Assembly (NCBI GenBank): GCA_002254285.1
Contig: NIUZ01000097.1
Span: forward strand, 1 to 22,113
DNA from: Bacteroidetes bacterium 4572_112
Lineage (GTDB): Bacteria > Bacteroidota > Bacteroidia > Bacteroidales > UBA1556
DNA: 22,113 bases
Direction: 5' to 3'
The notes under the pieces are model-generated. The model ran no database searches. It was not told the DNA's origin and was given only the letters and a program-made list of their open reading frames with translations. The position numbers and the translations under genes were made by a program. Shown here one piece after another: positions 1 through 7,219 of the stretch (its first letter is position 1; every line of letters begins with the position of its first letter).

Positions 1-461
1 GCTTGTCCAACTTCTGAATCTTTAAAAGGAAGCCCAGTAGCTTTATTCATTTTATCATAATAACCAGAGTAAGTACCATTAGCATTAACTCTAGGCACAA
101 GTTCAACATTTCGAACCTTACTTATCAATGTTGCATTCAACTCATCATCAAGCTTGTACTTATATATGTACTCTTCTAAACCATCAATGTCAATTGCCCA
201 AATTGGCTTATTACCCGCAAACTGATAAGGAGTATACCAAGGATAAGAAGCAGTTAAAGGATCCACACTCAAAAACTTAGCAATTTGCGGATTATAGATT
301 CTAAAGCCATAATCATAGGTAGAACCACCACCACCCATTCCTTGCTCATCCTTCTCTTTTCCATTAAACCCATATCTATACTGATTACTAGAGAAGTTCC
401 TCCCAGGCATCATCATCCCAAAGGGGTAGTAATCATCAATTCTATTAGCAGCGGTATTCAT
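1..461 (-). CDS. RHS repeat-associated core domain protein, C-terminal tip (partial, orphan fragment)
   Basis: Reading the minus strand from the ATG at 459-461 gives an open frame of about 153 residues to the window edge. It contains a typical Bacteroidota RHS core: DYYPFGMMMPGRN, then YRYGFNGKEKDEQG, YDYGFRIYNPQIAKFLSVDP, YPWYTPYQFAGNKP and AIDIDGLEE. In RHS proteins the core closes the YD-repeat shell and is followed by a variable C-terminal domain, often a toxin. Here about 55 residues of variable sequence follow the core before the edge, and I do not recognise a toxin fold in them. No YD repeats, signal peptide or shell lie upstream: an in-frame TAG sits at 468-470, and the DNA before it codes for the MFS transporter. 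The start shares one base with the transporter stop. This is therefore a displaced tip, probably not a functional RHS protein alone; it could be translated by coupling to the transporter gene. Confidence 0.85.
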   Translation of the reverse strand, partial: MNTAANRIDDYYPFGMMMPGRNFSSNQYRYGFNGKEKDEQGMGGGGSTYDYGFRIYNPQIAKFLSVDPLTASYPWYTPYQFAGNKPIWAIDIDGLEEYIYKYKLDDELNATLISKVRNVELVPRVNANGTYSGYYDKMNKATGLPFKDSEVGQ

Positions 462-1708
462 TATCCTCTATCAAATTTTCCATTAATAATATTTCGGAAA
501 TCTTGTTTTACGCCGTCTACTTTAAACCAGAAATAAACTCCCACAAAAAGTGACGCTAGGGCTATAAAACCAAATATCACATATGAGTTATTGCCAGTAG
601 CACGGTTAAATGCTTCGAATAATCCTGCTGACATTAGGATAAAAACGAATACCATAATATTAAGATACCCAAGAGTATCACCGAGCATACGGCCTTTTAC
701 TTTATCTTGTATAAATGCATTTAAAGGAACTTTATAAAATCCTGCGAAGAATGCCGTAAGAAAAATCATAAACATAAATCCGTAAGTACCAGGGTTTATC
801 CAAATGGTGAGCAACATACTTATTCCCAAACCAATGGAGCCAATAAACACATAGCCTAGGTGAACTTTTTTGCCCGAAAACCATCCTGTAAGGATTGCTC
901 CCACGGCAATACCAATAGCGGCTGCCGACATTGTGATTCCGGTAATGGTATCAGATTCGTGCAAGACTTCGGCACTATGTATTGCTATATTCATTTGTAT
1001 CATTGAGCCTATAAGCCAAAACATTGACAGTCCAAATATTGCATAATTTACACCAGGGAAATTCTTTGACAAACGATATTGCTTTGATATAAAGCTCACA
1101 AAATTAAGAGTATGCTGCTTTGTTTGCATTACAGGGCTTTCGTCTACCTTAATAAGCGTAGCCGCAATCCAACCAATTATTGCTACCGATAGTAGTACTG
1201 GCATCAGCCATTCCATTTTATAATAATCGGCCATAACTCCTGCAAGCACAGTACCTAATAACACACCTACAAAGGTTAGCATTTCCATCATTCCGGTGCC
1301 AAAAGATATACCATCTTCACCCCTAATATCGCGAATAAGCCCGTATTTTGCTGGAGAGAATAAAGCACTCTGAAAGCCCATAAGTAGCACTGCAGTCATT
1401 ACAATATATAGGTTCTCAAAATAAAACCCCAAGATAGCAATAAGCATAATAGGAATTTCGGCAATTTTACCAACTATCATAATTCTACGTTTCTTATGAA
1501 TTTTGGCGAGCTTACCAGCATATGGCGAAAACAGAATAAACGGAATTACCAACATTGCAGAAGCAATGGAAATAACAGTAGATTTATCATCTTTTGCTAC
1601 CCAGTGAACTCCCACAAAAATCACTAACCATTTTATTAAATTATCATTGAATACACTCAAAAAATTGGTAATAAACAATGGCCACCAGGGATTTTCTTTC
1701 TTTTCCAT
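461..1708 (-). CDS. MFS transporter, LplT-like
   Basis: A 415-residue inner-membrane protein with about 12 hydrophobic segments in two halves, the usual size of a major facilitator superfamily member. The N-terminus (PLFITNFLSVFNDNLIKW) matches the FNDN signature of the lysophospholipid transporter LplT and of the MFS half of acyltransferase fusions. The loop between TM2 and TM3 (YAGKLAKIHKKRRIMIVGK) is the conserved basic MFS loop. In the family these proteins flip lysophospholipids across the inner membrane, but substrate assignment from sequence alone is uncertain. It lies 45 bases downstream of glycerol kinase on the same strand and is probably co-transcribed, which fits a lipid or glycerol link. 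Its stop codon overlaps the start of the RHS fragment. The length is normal, so the RHS junction did not visibly truncate it. Confidence 0.8.
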   Translation of the reverse strand: MEKKENPWWPLFITNFLSVFNDNLIKWLVIFVGVHWVAKDDKSTVISIASAMLVIPFILFSPYAGKLAKIHKKRRIMIVGKIAEIPIMLIAILGFYFENLYIVMTAVLLMGFQSALFSPAKYGLIRDIRGEDGISFGTGMMEMLTFVGVLLGTVLAGVMADYYKMEWLMPVLLSVAIIGWIAATLIKVDESPVMQTKQHTLNFVSFISKQYRLSKNFPGVNYAIFGLSMFWLIGSMIQMNIAIHSAEVLHESDTITGITMSAAAIGIAVGAILTGWFSGKKVHLGYVFIGSIGLGISMLLTIWINPGTYGFMFMIFLTAFFAGFYKVPLNAFIQDKVKGRMLGDTLGYLNIMVFVFILMSAGLFEAFNRATGNNSYVIFGFIALASLFVGVYFWFKVDGVKQDFRNIINGKFDRG

Positions 1709-1753
1709 AAGAAATATTCGTTAGTTAATAGAAATTATATTTTTCTAATGATA

Positions 1754-3247
1754 TTATTTATTCTTTACACTGTTAATTATCTGACCAACAACCTCTGTCC
1801 ATTCATCATAACTCTCTTTGGCTATTTTTGGATCCATTGAAGTTTTAAACTTTCTATTGAGTTTATGCACAGCTTTTATATCTTTCCCATTCCAAAAGCC
1901 AACACTAAGACCAGCCAAATAAGCTGCACCCAATGATGTTGATTCAAGATTTTTTGGCCTATTAACATTTATTTGAATAATGTCGGCCACATATTGCATA
2001 AGAAAATTATTTGCCGAAGCACCACCATCTACCGCTAAGCTACTGATAGTAAGACCCGAATCGGCCTCCATTAAATCAAGCATATCCTTTGTTCTATATG
2101 CAAGTGCCTCAAGAGTAGCACGAATAATATGCTCTTTTTTAGTACCTAAGGTTAAACCCAAAATTGCACCCTGCACATCATTATTCCAGTAAGGAGCACC
2201 TAGACCCGAAAGAGCAGGAATAACCTTTACTCCACCGGAATTAGGTACCGACATTGCTAAATATTCGCTCTCGTCAGCAGAGTTAATAATTTGTAATTGA
2301 TCGCGGAGCCATTTAATAGCTGCCCCAGCAATAAATATATTTCCTTCGAGAGCATAGGTAGTTTTACCTTTCATACGCCAAGCTATGGTAGTTAATAAAC
2401 CATTTTTAGAATAGGTAGGTTTATCTCCTGTATTCATAAGCATAAAGCTACCAGTACCATAGGTACTTTTTATTGAACCCTTTGCAAAGCATGTATGCCC
2501 AAATAATGATGACTGCTGATCGCCCAATAATGATGAAATTATTAGCTCCTCGCCAAAAACTGAGGAATCAATTAAGGCTAATTTACCTCCATTATCAACT
2601 AACTTTGGTAGCATTGTACGTGGCACATTAAATACCTCTAGTAGCTCATCATCCCAATTCATTGTATTAATATTAAACAATAGAGTACGAGAGGCATTAG
2701 AATAATCTGTAATAAATGTTTTCTTATTGCTAAGATTATAAACCAACCATGTATCGACAGTACCAAAAGCTAATTCACCATTTTCGGCTCGCTTTCTTGC
2801 ACCATCAACATGATCTAATATCCAATTTATTTTGGTTGCTGAAAAGTAAGAGTCAATAATAAGACCCGTTTTAGTTTTTACTAATTCGCCATATTCTTTA
2901 CGCATACCAATACACTGCTGCTCAGTACGCTTATCTTGCCACACAATAGCTGGATAAATAGCTTTACCTGTTTTTTTATCCCATACTATGGTAGTTTCGC
3001 GTTGATTGGTAATTCCTACAGCAGCAATTTCACTCACTGAAATTTTAGATGATGACAATAAATTTTTCACTGTCTTAATCTGCGTTTCATATATTTCTTC
3101 AGAATCTTGTTCTACCCAATTTTTATTTGGATAAAACTGACTAAAACCCAATTGAGCCTGCCCTATAAGATTTGCTTTTTTATCATACAAAATAGCACGA
3201 CTACTCGAAGTACCTTGGTCTAGAGCTAAGATATATTTCTTATCCAT
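1754..3247 (-). CDS. glpK: glycerol kinase
   Basis: Phosphorylates glycerol to sn-glycerol 3-phosphate with ATP in the cytoplasm, feeding glycolysis and phospholipid synthesis. The 497 residues match the family length and form the two FGGY-kinase domains. Visible landmarks are the phosphate-binding DQGTSSSRAI at residues 10-19, the glycerol-binding Arg83-Glu84 in GITNQRETTIVWD, Tyr134, Asp243-Gln244 in LGDQQSSLFGH, the ATP-site stretch KSTYGTGSFML near 260-270, ALEGNIFIAGAAIKWLRD, and DGGASANNFLMQ near the C-terminus. These positions correspond within a residue or two to the substrate residues of E. coli GlpK, so an active glycerol kinase rather than another FGGY sugar kinase is likely. It starts 11 bases after the DUF2807 gene and precedes an MFS transporter. 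No glycerol facilitator (GlpF) or GlpD is visible nearby. Confidence 0.97.
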   Translation of the reverse strand: MDKKYILALDQGTSSSRAILYDKKANLIGQAQLGFSQFYPNKNWVEQDSEEIYETQIKTVKNLLSSSKISVSEIAAVGITNQRETTIVWDKKTGKAIYPAIVWQDKRTEQQCIGMRKEYGELVKTKTGLIIDSYFSATKINWILDHVDGARKRAENGELAFGTVDTWLVYNLSNKKTFITDYSNASRTLLFNINTMNWDDELLEVFNVPRTMLPKLVDNGGKLALIDSSVFGEELIISSLLGDQQSSLFGHTCFAKGSIKSTYGTGSFMLMNTGDKPTYSKNGLLTTIAWRMKGKTTYALEGNIFIAGAAIKWLRDQLQIINSADESEYLAMSVPNSGGVKVIPALSGLGAPYWNNDVQGAILGLTLGTKKEHIIRATLEALAYRTKDMLDLMEADSGLTISSLAVDGGASANNFLMQYVADIIQINVNRPKNLESTSLGAAYLAGLSVGFWNGKDIKAVHKLNRKFKTSMDPKIAKESYDEWTEVVGQIINSVKNK

Positions 3248-3258
3248 ATTATTATGTT

Positions 3259-3939
3259 TTATTTCTTTTGTTTTATTTCTCCACCTGTAGATACAGATTG
3301 AGATATTGACTTCGGAACTCCTTTATAAAAAATAGTTCCACGAGTATGAGCTGAAGCCTCCACATCACCGCTCAAGGAGATATTAATCATTCCACCAGTG
3401 GCCACTTTTAAATTTGCATTCGAAGCTTTTAAATTATAACCATAAAAACCTGCCCCACTATTTGATACAACCTCCACGTTTTCAACGCTTCCTTTAACCT
3501 TAAAATCGCTTCCTTGTGCTATTCTTATTTTCATGCTTTTGGAAAAAATCTCTAAATCCGCATCACTTCCTTGGCTTAGTTTCAAATAAAACTCATCAAC
3601 ATTGAAAGCCTGATTAGCAACAACTGTAGCTCCTGCCTTAGCAATAATTTCATCAATAGATTTATAAAATACAATAACATCCATAGTTTTTGAACTACCC
3701 ATTTTATTAAATTTCACTATCAATTGATTGTCTTTTACCTTGGTCGATATTTTACCTAAATAGGCACTATCTCCTTTTAGGACAGCATATGTAGAATCAC
3801 TTTTAACCAACCTAACCGTCAGGTTTCCAAAAACATAAACAGAATTAAAATCCGTAAAATACCTAGTCTCGGCACTATCAGCTTTGGTCTGTATTCCTAT
3901 GATTACAAATGCAATCAAAATCCCAAATATTTTTCTCAT
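3259..3939 (-). CDS. DUF2807 (head-GIN domain) secreted protein
   Basis: A 226-residue protein with an N-terminal hydrophobic signal sequence (about residues 1-20) followed by an all-beta repeat-like domain. The segment FTDFNSVYVFGNLTVRLV, then VKDNQLIVKF and the late SQSVSTGGEI, follow the DUF2807 pattern of Bacteroidota envelope proteins, a right-handed beta-solenoid-like domain sometimes annotated as putative auto-transporter adhesin. No lipobox cysteine is seen, so it is probably periplasmic or outer-membrane associated. The molecular role is unknown. It is the first gene of a four-gene co-directional run (glpK 11 bases downstream), with a TAnnTTTG match just upstream, so it may share a transcript with glpK. 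Nothing in the sequence links it functionally to glycerol. Confidence 0.85.
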   Translation of the reverse strand: MRKIFGILIAFVIIGIQTKADSAETRYFTDFNSVYVFGNLTVRLVKSDSTYAVLKGDSAYLGKISTKVKDNQLIVKFNKMGSSKTMDVIVFYKSIDEIIAKAGATVVANQAFNVDEFYLKLSQGSDADLEIFSKSMKIRIAQGSDFKVKGSVENVEVVSNSGAGFYGYNLKASNANLKVATGGMINISLSGDVEASAHTRGTIFYKGVPKSISQSVSTGGEIKQKK

Positions 3940-3957
3940 ATTTTAAAGTATATTTTA

Positions 3958-3965
3958 CAAATATA
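3958..3965 (-). promoter_or_regulatory. candidate -7 promoter motif for the DUF2807-glpK-MFS run
   Basis: The minus strand reads TATATTTG here, an exact match to the Bacteroidota -7 consensus TAnnTTTG, ending 18 bases before the DUF2807 start codon. No good -33 TTTG lies at the usual spacing, so the call rests on one short motif in AT-rich DNA. Confidence 0.4.
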
Positions 3966-4088
3966 CTAATAAAAGGAATATAATTATTAGTTGAAAACCC
4001 ATGTTCTTAACATTGGATTCTTAGAAAGAAATAAAATGCATAACACTATTAATTCAAATAAAAAAGCCCCCCACAAATACCACTACTC

Positions 4089-4118
4089 ATTCATTTTTGC
4101 CTTGATGCAAAAACGAAT
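4089..4118. repeat. 12-bp-arm hairpin, possible dispersed noncoding repeat
   Basis: Arms 4089-4100 and 4107-4118 pair with a single mismatch (A4093 against C4114) around a 6-base loop CTTGAT, and are followed by an A-run. The wording (TTTTTGCCTTGATGCAAAAA) resembles short intergenic sequences that recur in many Bacteroidota genomes; that resemblance is from memory. A terminator role is unlikely, since neither flanking gene ends here. Confidence 0.5.
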
Positions 4119-4349
4119 CAAAAAAATATTAGCATTCTATTAGCACCATTCGGCAAATGATAATATATTATCCTTTACTCTCTTTTAGGCAAATAGACAA
4201 GAGCGAAAAATCTCCTACCCTCCTCTTTTCAATTGATTTATTTCATAATAAAGGGGATCTCTAATTCAGTTTATTATTTACAAAAACAACTAATGTTACC
4301 TATAATTAATTCTACAATAATAGCAATAATTGGTCTTCTAATTTAATTC

Positions 4350-4379
4350 TTTGCAAACATACGAGTAACCTTATTTTTA
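4350..4379 (+). promoter_or_regulatory. weak candidate promoter of the secreted protein gene
   Basis: TTTG at 4350-4353 and TATTTTTA at 4372-4379 (one mismatch to TAnnTTTG) are separated by 18 bases, close to the Bacteroidota arrangement. The implied transcript start would lie only about a dozen bases before the TTG start at 4399. Confidence 0.3.
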
Positions 4380-4398
4380 ATAATATTGCAAAAGTTAA

Positions 4399-5781
4399 TT
4401 GCAATTTAAAAGAAGAACTAATTTGAAATACATAATCACACTAATTATACTAATTATACTATCAGCTTTAATACTGATTTCTAAAAACAGCTATGCCCAA
4501 GCAAGGTCTGTGAATATTGATTTTAAATACGAGAATTATCGTAATAATCTCAGACAAAATTACCTTCTGGGAATTGGCGATAAGCAAGGATATTCGCTTG
4601 CCGCTTCTGAAAGGCGAACAAATACTGGCGAAATTAAATGGGCAGACGCTACAATTTCACTAGGACACTATTTGGGAGTACTAGCAACAGAATATTATTT
4701 ATACAAACAAGACAATAGAAATACAGAGCAAACTATAAAGGAATTATACTATGCTATTTCAACACTTTACAGGCTTGATTATACTGCCGAGACTTTCTAT
4801 TACGACGAGAATAAAGTAGCGGGAAAACCAAGCCTAAATGGTTTTTTTGTACGTGATGATATTGACATAATTACTAAAACAGAATACCAGACCTTAAATA
4901 ATGGTAGCCAAATAAATGTAAAATCTGTAAATAGTGATTTATTGGATATTGATACGGCATTAGGATATAGTACAAATAACGAAATGTCGAAAGATCAAGT
5001 AATATTCTTGCTTATGGGACTTCGGCTAATTGAAAAGTACATTCCTGATAGTACTGTTTATATGGTAAACAATGAAATAAAAACAATAAACTACAGCAAT
5101 GGAATTAGTGATATTAAAACTGCTGCAGAAAAAATAAGCACTCTTATTCTGGAATACATAAGCTCTAACAAAAAAATATTTGGTTGGTATATAAAGAATC
5201 CCACTACTGGCAAAACAGTTAAGCGAGGATATAATGCTTATCATTTTCAAGCAAAAGCCTATAATAGTATTTACAAAAGATATAATCAGGGAGAATCATT
5301 ATATGGTGGATTGAGTGGTTTATTTGCAAGTTTCGAAAATGGAATTTTAAAATTAGGCTTCAATACCATTGTAAAAATGGGACAGGGACATATGGTGCTT
5401 ACAATGGCGGCTATATCAAATCAGTTTGGGAGCAAAACACAAAAGATAATAATGAAATACAGTTTCAAAGATTATAAAAGTAAAGCTAATTATGAATGGG
5501 AAGCATTGCTATATAATGTTTTATATACTAGTAACAATGAGGAGCTTAATTTTAAAAAAGAATGGTTTGATACATTCTTAAAATCAGCACCTATGAATGG
5601 CCCATATAATTATAAAGATACTACTAAAATGAGCTATGATTGGTCAGCAAGTAGACGAACAACTCAGCCCGAATCGCGTGGAAATGAATATAATGGGTAT
5701 AAAGCAAATTTTAATGGGCTGGATTATATGCTGATTTACAATCTGTATAAAATATATTACTCACCAAAATTGCCTAAATAA
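4399..5781 (+). CDS. secreted protein of unknown function, TTG start
   Basis: A long frame of about 460 residues that I cannot assign to a named family. It opens with a basic, then strongly hydrophobic segment (KYIITLIILIILSALILI) ending in SYAQA, a convincing signal peptide. No ATG lies between the in-frame TAA at 4396-4398 and the end of that peptide, so translation must start at a rare codon: TTG at 4399 or TTG at 4423. The mature part is rich in Tyr, Asn and Lys and mostly helical-looking. Segments such as KWADATISLGHYLGVLATEYYL, MSKDQVIFLLMGLRLIEKYIP and GQGHMVLTMAAISNQF look like the paired helices of an alpha/alpha-toroid (six-hairpin) fold, as in some glycan-active enzymes; this is inference from pattern only. 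No T9SS sorting tail is present. It is a single-gene unit, with the stop codon inside a strong hairpin. Confidence 0.8.
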   Translation: MQFKRRTNLKYIITLIILIILSALILISKNSYAQARSVNIDFKYENYRNNLRQNYLLGIGDKQGYSLAASERRTNTGEIKWADATISLGHYLGVLATEYYLYKQDNRNTEQTIKELYYAISTLYRLDYTAETFYYDENKVAGKPSLNGFFVRDDIDIITKTEYQTLNNGSQINVKSVNSDLLDIDTALGYSTNNEMSKDQVIFLLMGLRLIEKYIPDSTVYMVNNEIKTINYSNGISDIKTAAEKISTLILEYISSNKKIFGWYIKNPTTGKTVKRGYNAYHFQAKAYNSIYKRYNQGESLYGGLSGLFASFENGILKLGFNTIVKMGQGHMVLTMAAISNQFGSKTQKIIMKYSFKDYKSKANYEWEALLYNVLYTSNNEELNFKKEWFDTFLKSAPMNGPYNYKDTTKMSYDWSASRRTTQPESRGNEYNGYKANFNGLDYMLIYNLYKIYYSPKLPK

Positions 5782-5811
5782 TATTCTGCACTTAATATTA
5801 TTTAGGCAATT
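5768..5811 (+). terminator. 18-bp perfect hairpin overlapping the stop codon
   Basis: Arms 5768-5785 and 5794-5811 are perfectly complementary over 18 bases with the 8-base loop CTGCACTT. The left arm contains the last codons and TAA stop (5779-5781) of the secreted protein. The second arm is not followed by a clear T-tract, so it may act as a 3' stabiliser or a weak terminator. Confidence 0.65.
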
Positions 5812-5834
5812 AATCGGAACTATTATTCGGTACC

Positions 5835-5856
5835 GATAAAATTCATGAATTTTATC
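5835..5856. terminator. 22-bp perfect palindrome between convergent gene ends
   Basis: Positions 5835-5856 equal their own reverse complement, centred on the CATG at 5844-5847. It sits 2 bases beyond the TAG stop (5859-5861) of the minus-strand DUF4139 pseudogene and touches a second small palindrome CGGTACCG (5828-5835). As RNA it would form a 9-bp stem with a tetraloop. A terminator for the minus strand is the simplest reading; a protein-binding site is also possible. Confidence 0.5.
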
Positions 5857-5858
5857 AA

Positions 5859-7041
5859 CTACCAAATACCATTAACCATCAAATCTTTTGGATATTTGAT
5901 TTGGTAACTATATTTTATTTCCTTTTTATATTTTGACTTAATCTCTAATTTCCAATTTAAGAAACCTCTTTTTTCATCATAATTTGCACCAGATTTATTA
6001 TTTAGTTTAATATCCACATCATCGCGATACGATAGTGGAATTTGATCTTGTAAGAAAAGATTTACCGTTTGCGATTTATTGTTTCTAACAACAATATTCC
6101 ATGCTACTTTCATCTTTTTGGTACTCCCCATAATAGATTTCGAAGAGCTATCCTTAACTTTTGTGCGTTTGACTATAATATTTTTGTCAATGCCTAGCGA
6201 AATATCTAATACTATTATGACGAGGATTCCCTGTTGATACAGTAAGGTTTACCTTTTTCCAATCAACACCCGAGTTTTGATAAATATTGGCACGATAGTG
6301 TAGCTCAATATCACTATTAATATCCTTAGCACGAATATCGTATTGAGGAATCCAGCCGGCATTTCTAATAAGGTAATCAAATTCGAGTTTAATATTTGAT
6401 GCTTGTTTTGCTTCAATCTCAACCAAAATTTCACCAACACCTTTTGGCGCTCTATACTGTTGTACTAAACTTAAACTTCGTTGCAATTTTGCGATTTTAA
6501 TATGAATTTTACTATTCTTTTTATTAAGTTTTCCTTGTCCTGAATAAATCTCGCGATACCTTTTGCGATAAAAATCTGCCGCAGCTCTAATTTCCGAAGC
6601 TTTAAGGTTTGTATTTTGCGACTTTAACGATTGGTTTGCTTTCAGCAGAATAATCTCATCTGAGAACGCTGTAATAATTTGATTATTAACAACAACCCTA
6701 TCGTTTAGCATTTCCAAGCTATCTCTTAATACTAAAATACGTTTATTGTTTTTTATCTCTTTCAGATAATTTATTTGGTGAGTTACCGACATAATAGTAA
6801 AGGCACCTTTACCATTAACCTGTATGCTTGCCACATCAATATTATTACTTAAATTACCAAGGCGTATTATTTGATGTCCCGCCTTTACATTAGTATTAGC
6901 CATACGATATATTTGTGCTCCTCGCTGAAACACCGTTACATTATTAATTTTAGATTTCACAATTTTGTCTTGCGCATAGGCAAATGTTATCATACTAACA
7001 TTGAGTATAAATACTAATAATAGTTTTGAGTAAATTTTCAT
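5859..7041 (-). pseudogene. DUF4140/DUF4139 (mucoidy inhibitor A-like) protein, internally deleted and frameshifted
   Basis: The 5' part (7041 to 6187) encodes a signal peptide (MKIYSKLLLVFILNVSMI...AYAQ), the DUF4140 N-terminal domain (NNVTVFQRGAQI), a helical middle likely to be coiled coil, and the start of DUF4139 (LIRNAGWIPQYDIRAKD, LHYRANIYQNSGVDW, VNLTVSTGNP), then stops at RYFARH. Reading continues one frame over as VLDISLGIDKNIIVKRTKVKD, AWNIVVRNNKSQTVNLFL, DQIPLSYRDDVDIKL, RGFLNWKLEI and YQIKYPKDL, ending at 5859. In intact relatives the STGNP and SLG.D motifs are separated by roughly 200 residues (PYxVxIP-type and vexed-jelly segments); here they abut within about 30 bases. A deletion of about 600 bases that also shifted frame explains this. 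The function in relatives is poorly defined. Both fragments are otherwise free of stops, so the loss may be recent. Confidence 0.88.
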
Positions 7042-7158
7042 AATTGAGTGGTTAATTTTAATGATTAGGTGTGTTTAAAAAAAATACAGTATTCTAAAAT
7101 AATGCATGGGCTCGGTAATAACAAATATATTGCCAAAATCATTTTTTTAGGAAATTAT

Positions 7159-7190
7159 TTTCAAATAATCGAAAATAATTAATAACTTTG
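7159..7190 (+). promoter_or_regulatory. candidate promoter of the rpoN operon
   Basis: TAACTTTG at 7183-7190 matches the Bacteroidota -7 motif TAnnTTTG exactly. TTTC at 7159-7162, 20 bases upstream, resembles the -33 TTTG element. The motif ends 29 bases before the rpoN ATG. Confidence 0.6.
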
Positions 7191-7219
7191 CAGTACAATT
7201 ATTATCAACGCAGACCAAT

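Larger units (their letters stand above)
3940..4398. other. intergenic region between divergent genes
   Basis: About 460 bases of AT-rich DNA without a supported gene, separating the divergent DUF2807 gene and the TTG-start secreted protein. It holds the two candidate promoters listed separately and a hairpin at 4089-4118. No tRNA, riboswitch or small conserved ORF was recognised in the rest. Confidence 0.7.

Noticed and set aside
285..536. An 83-residue plus-strand frame over the RHS tip and MFS end
   Set aside because: It is antisense to two recognisable minus-strand frames and has no family-like features.
4061..4080. Possible intrinsic terminator at the AAAAAAGCCCCCC stretch
   Set aside because: No complementary G-rich arm is nearby and neither flanking gene ends here.
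6249..6440. A 63-residue minus-strand frame inside the DUF4139 pseudogene
   Set aside because: It is an alternative frame of the same DNA; the conserved DUF4139 motifs are in the other two frames used in the annotation.
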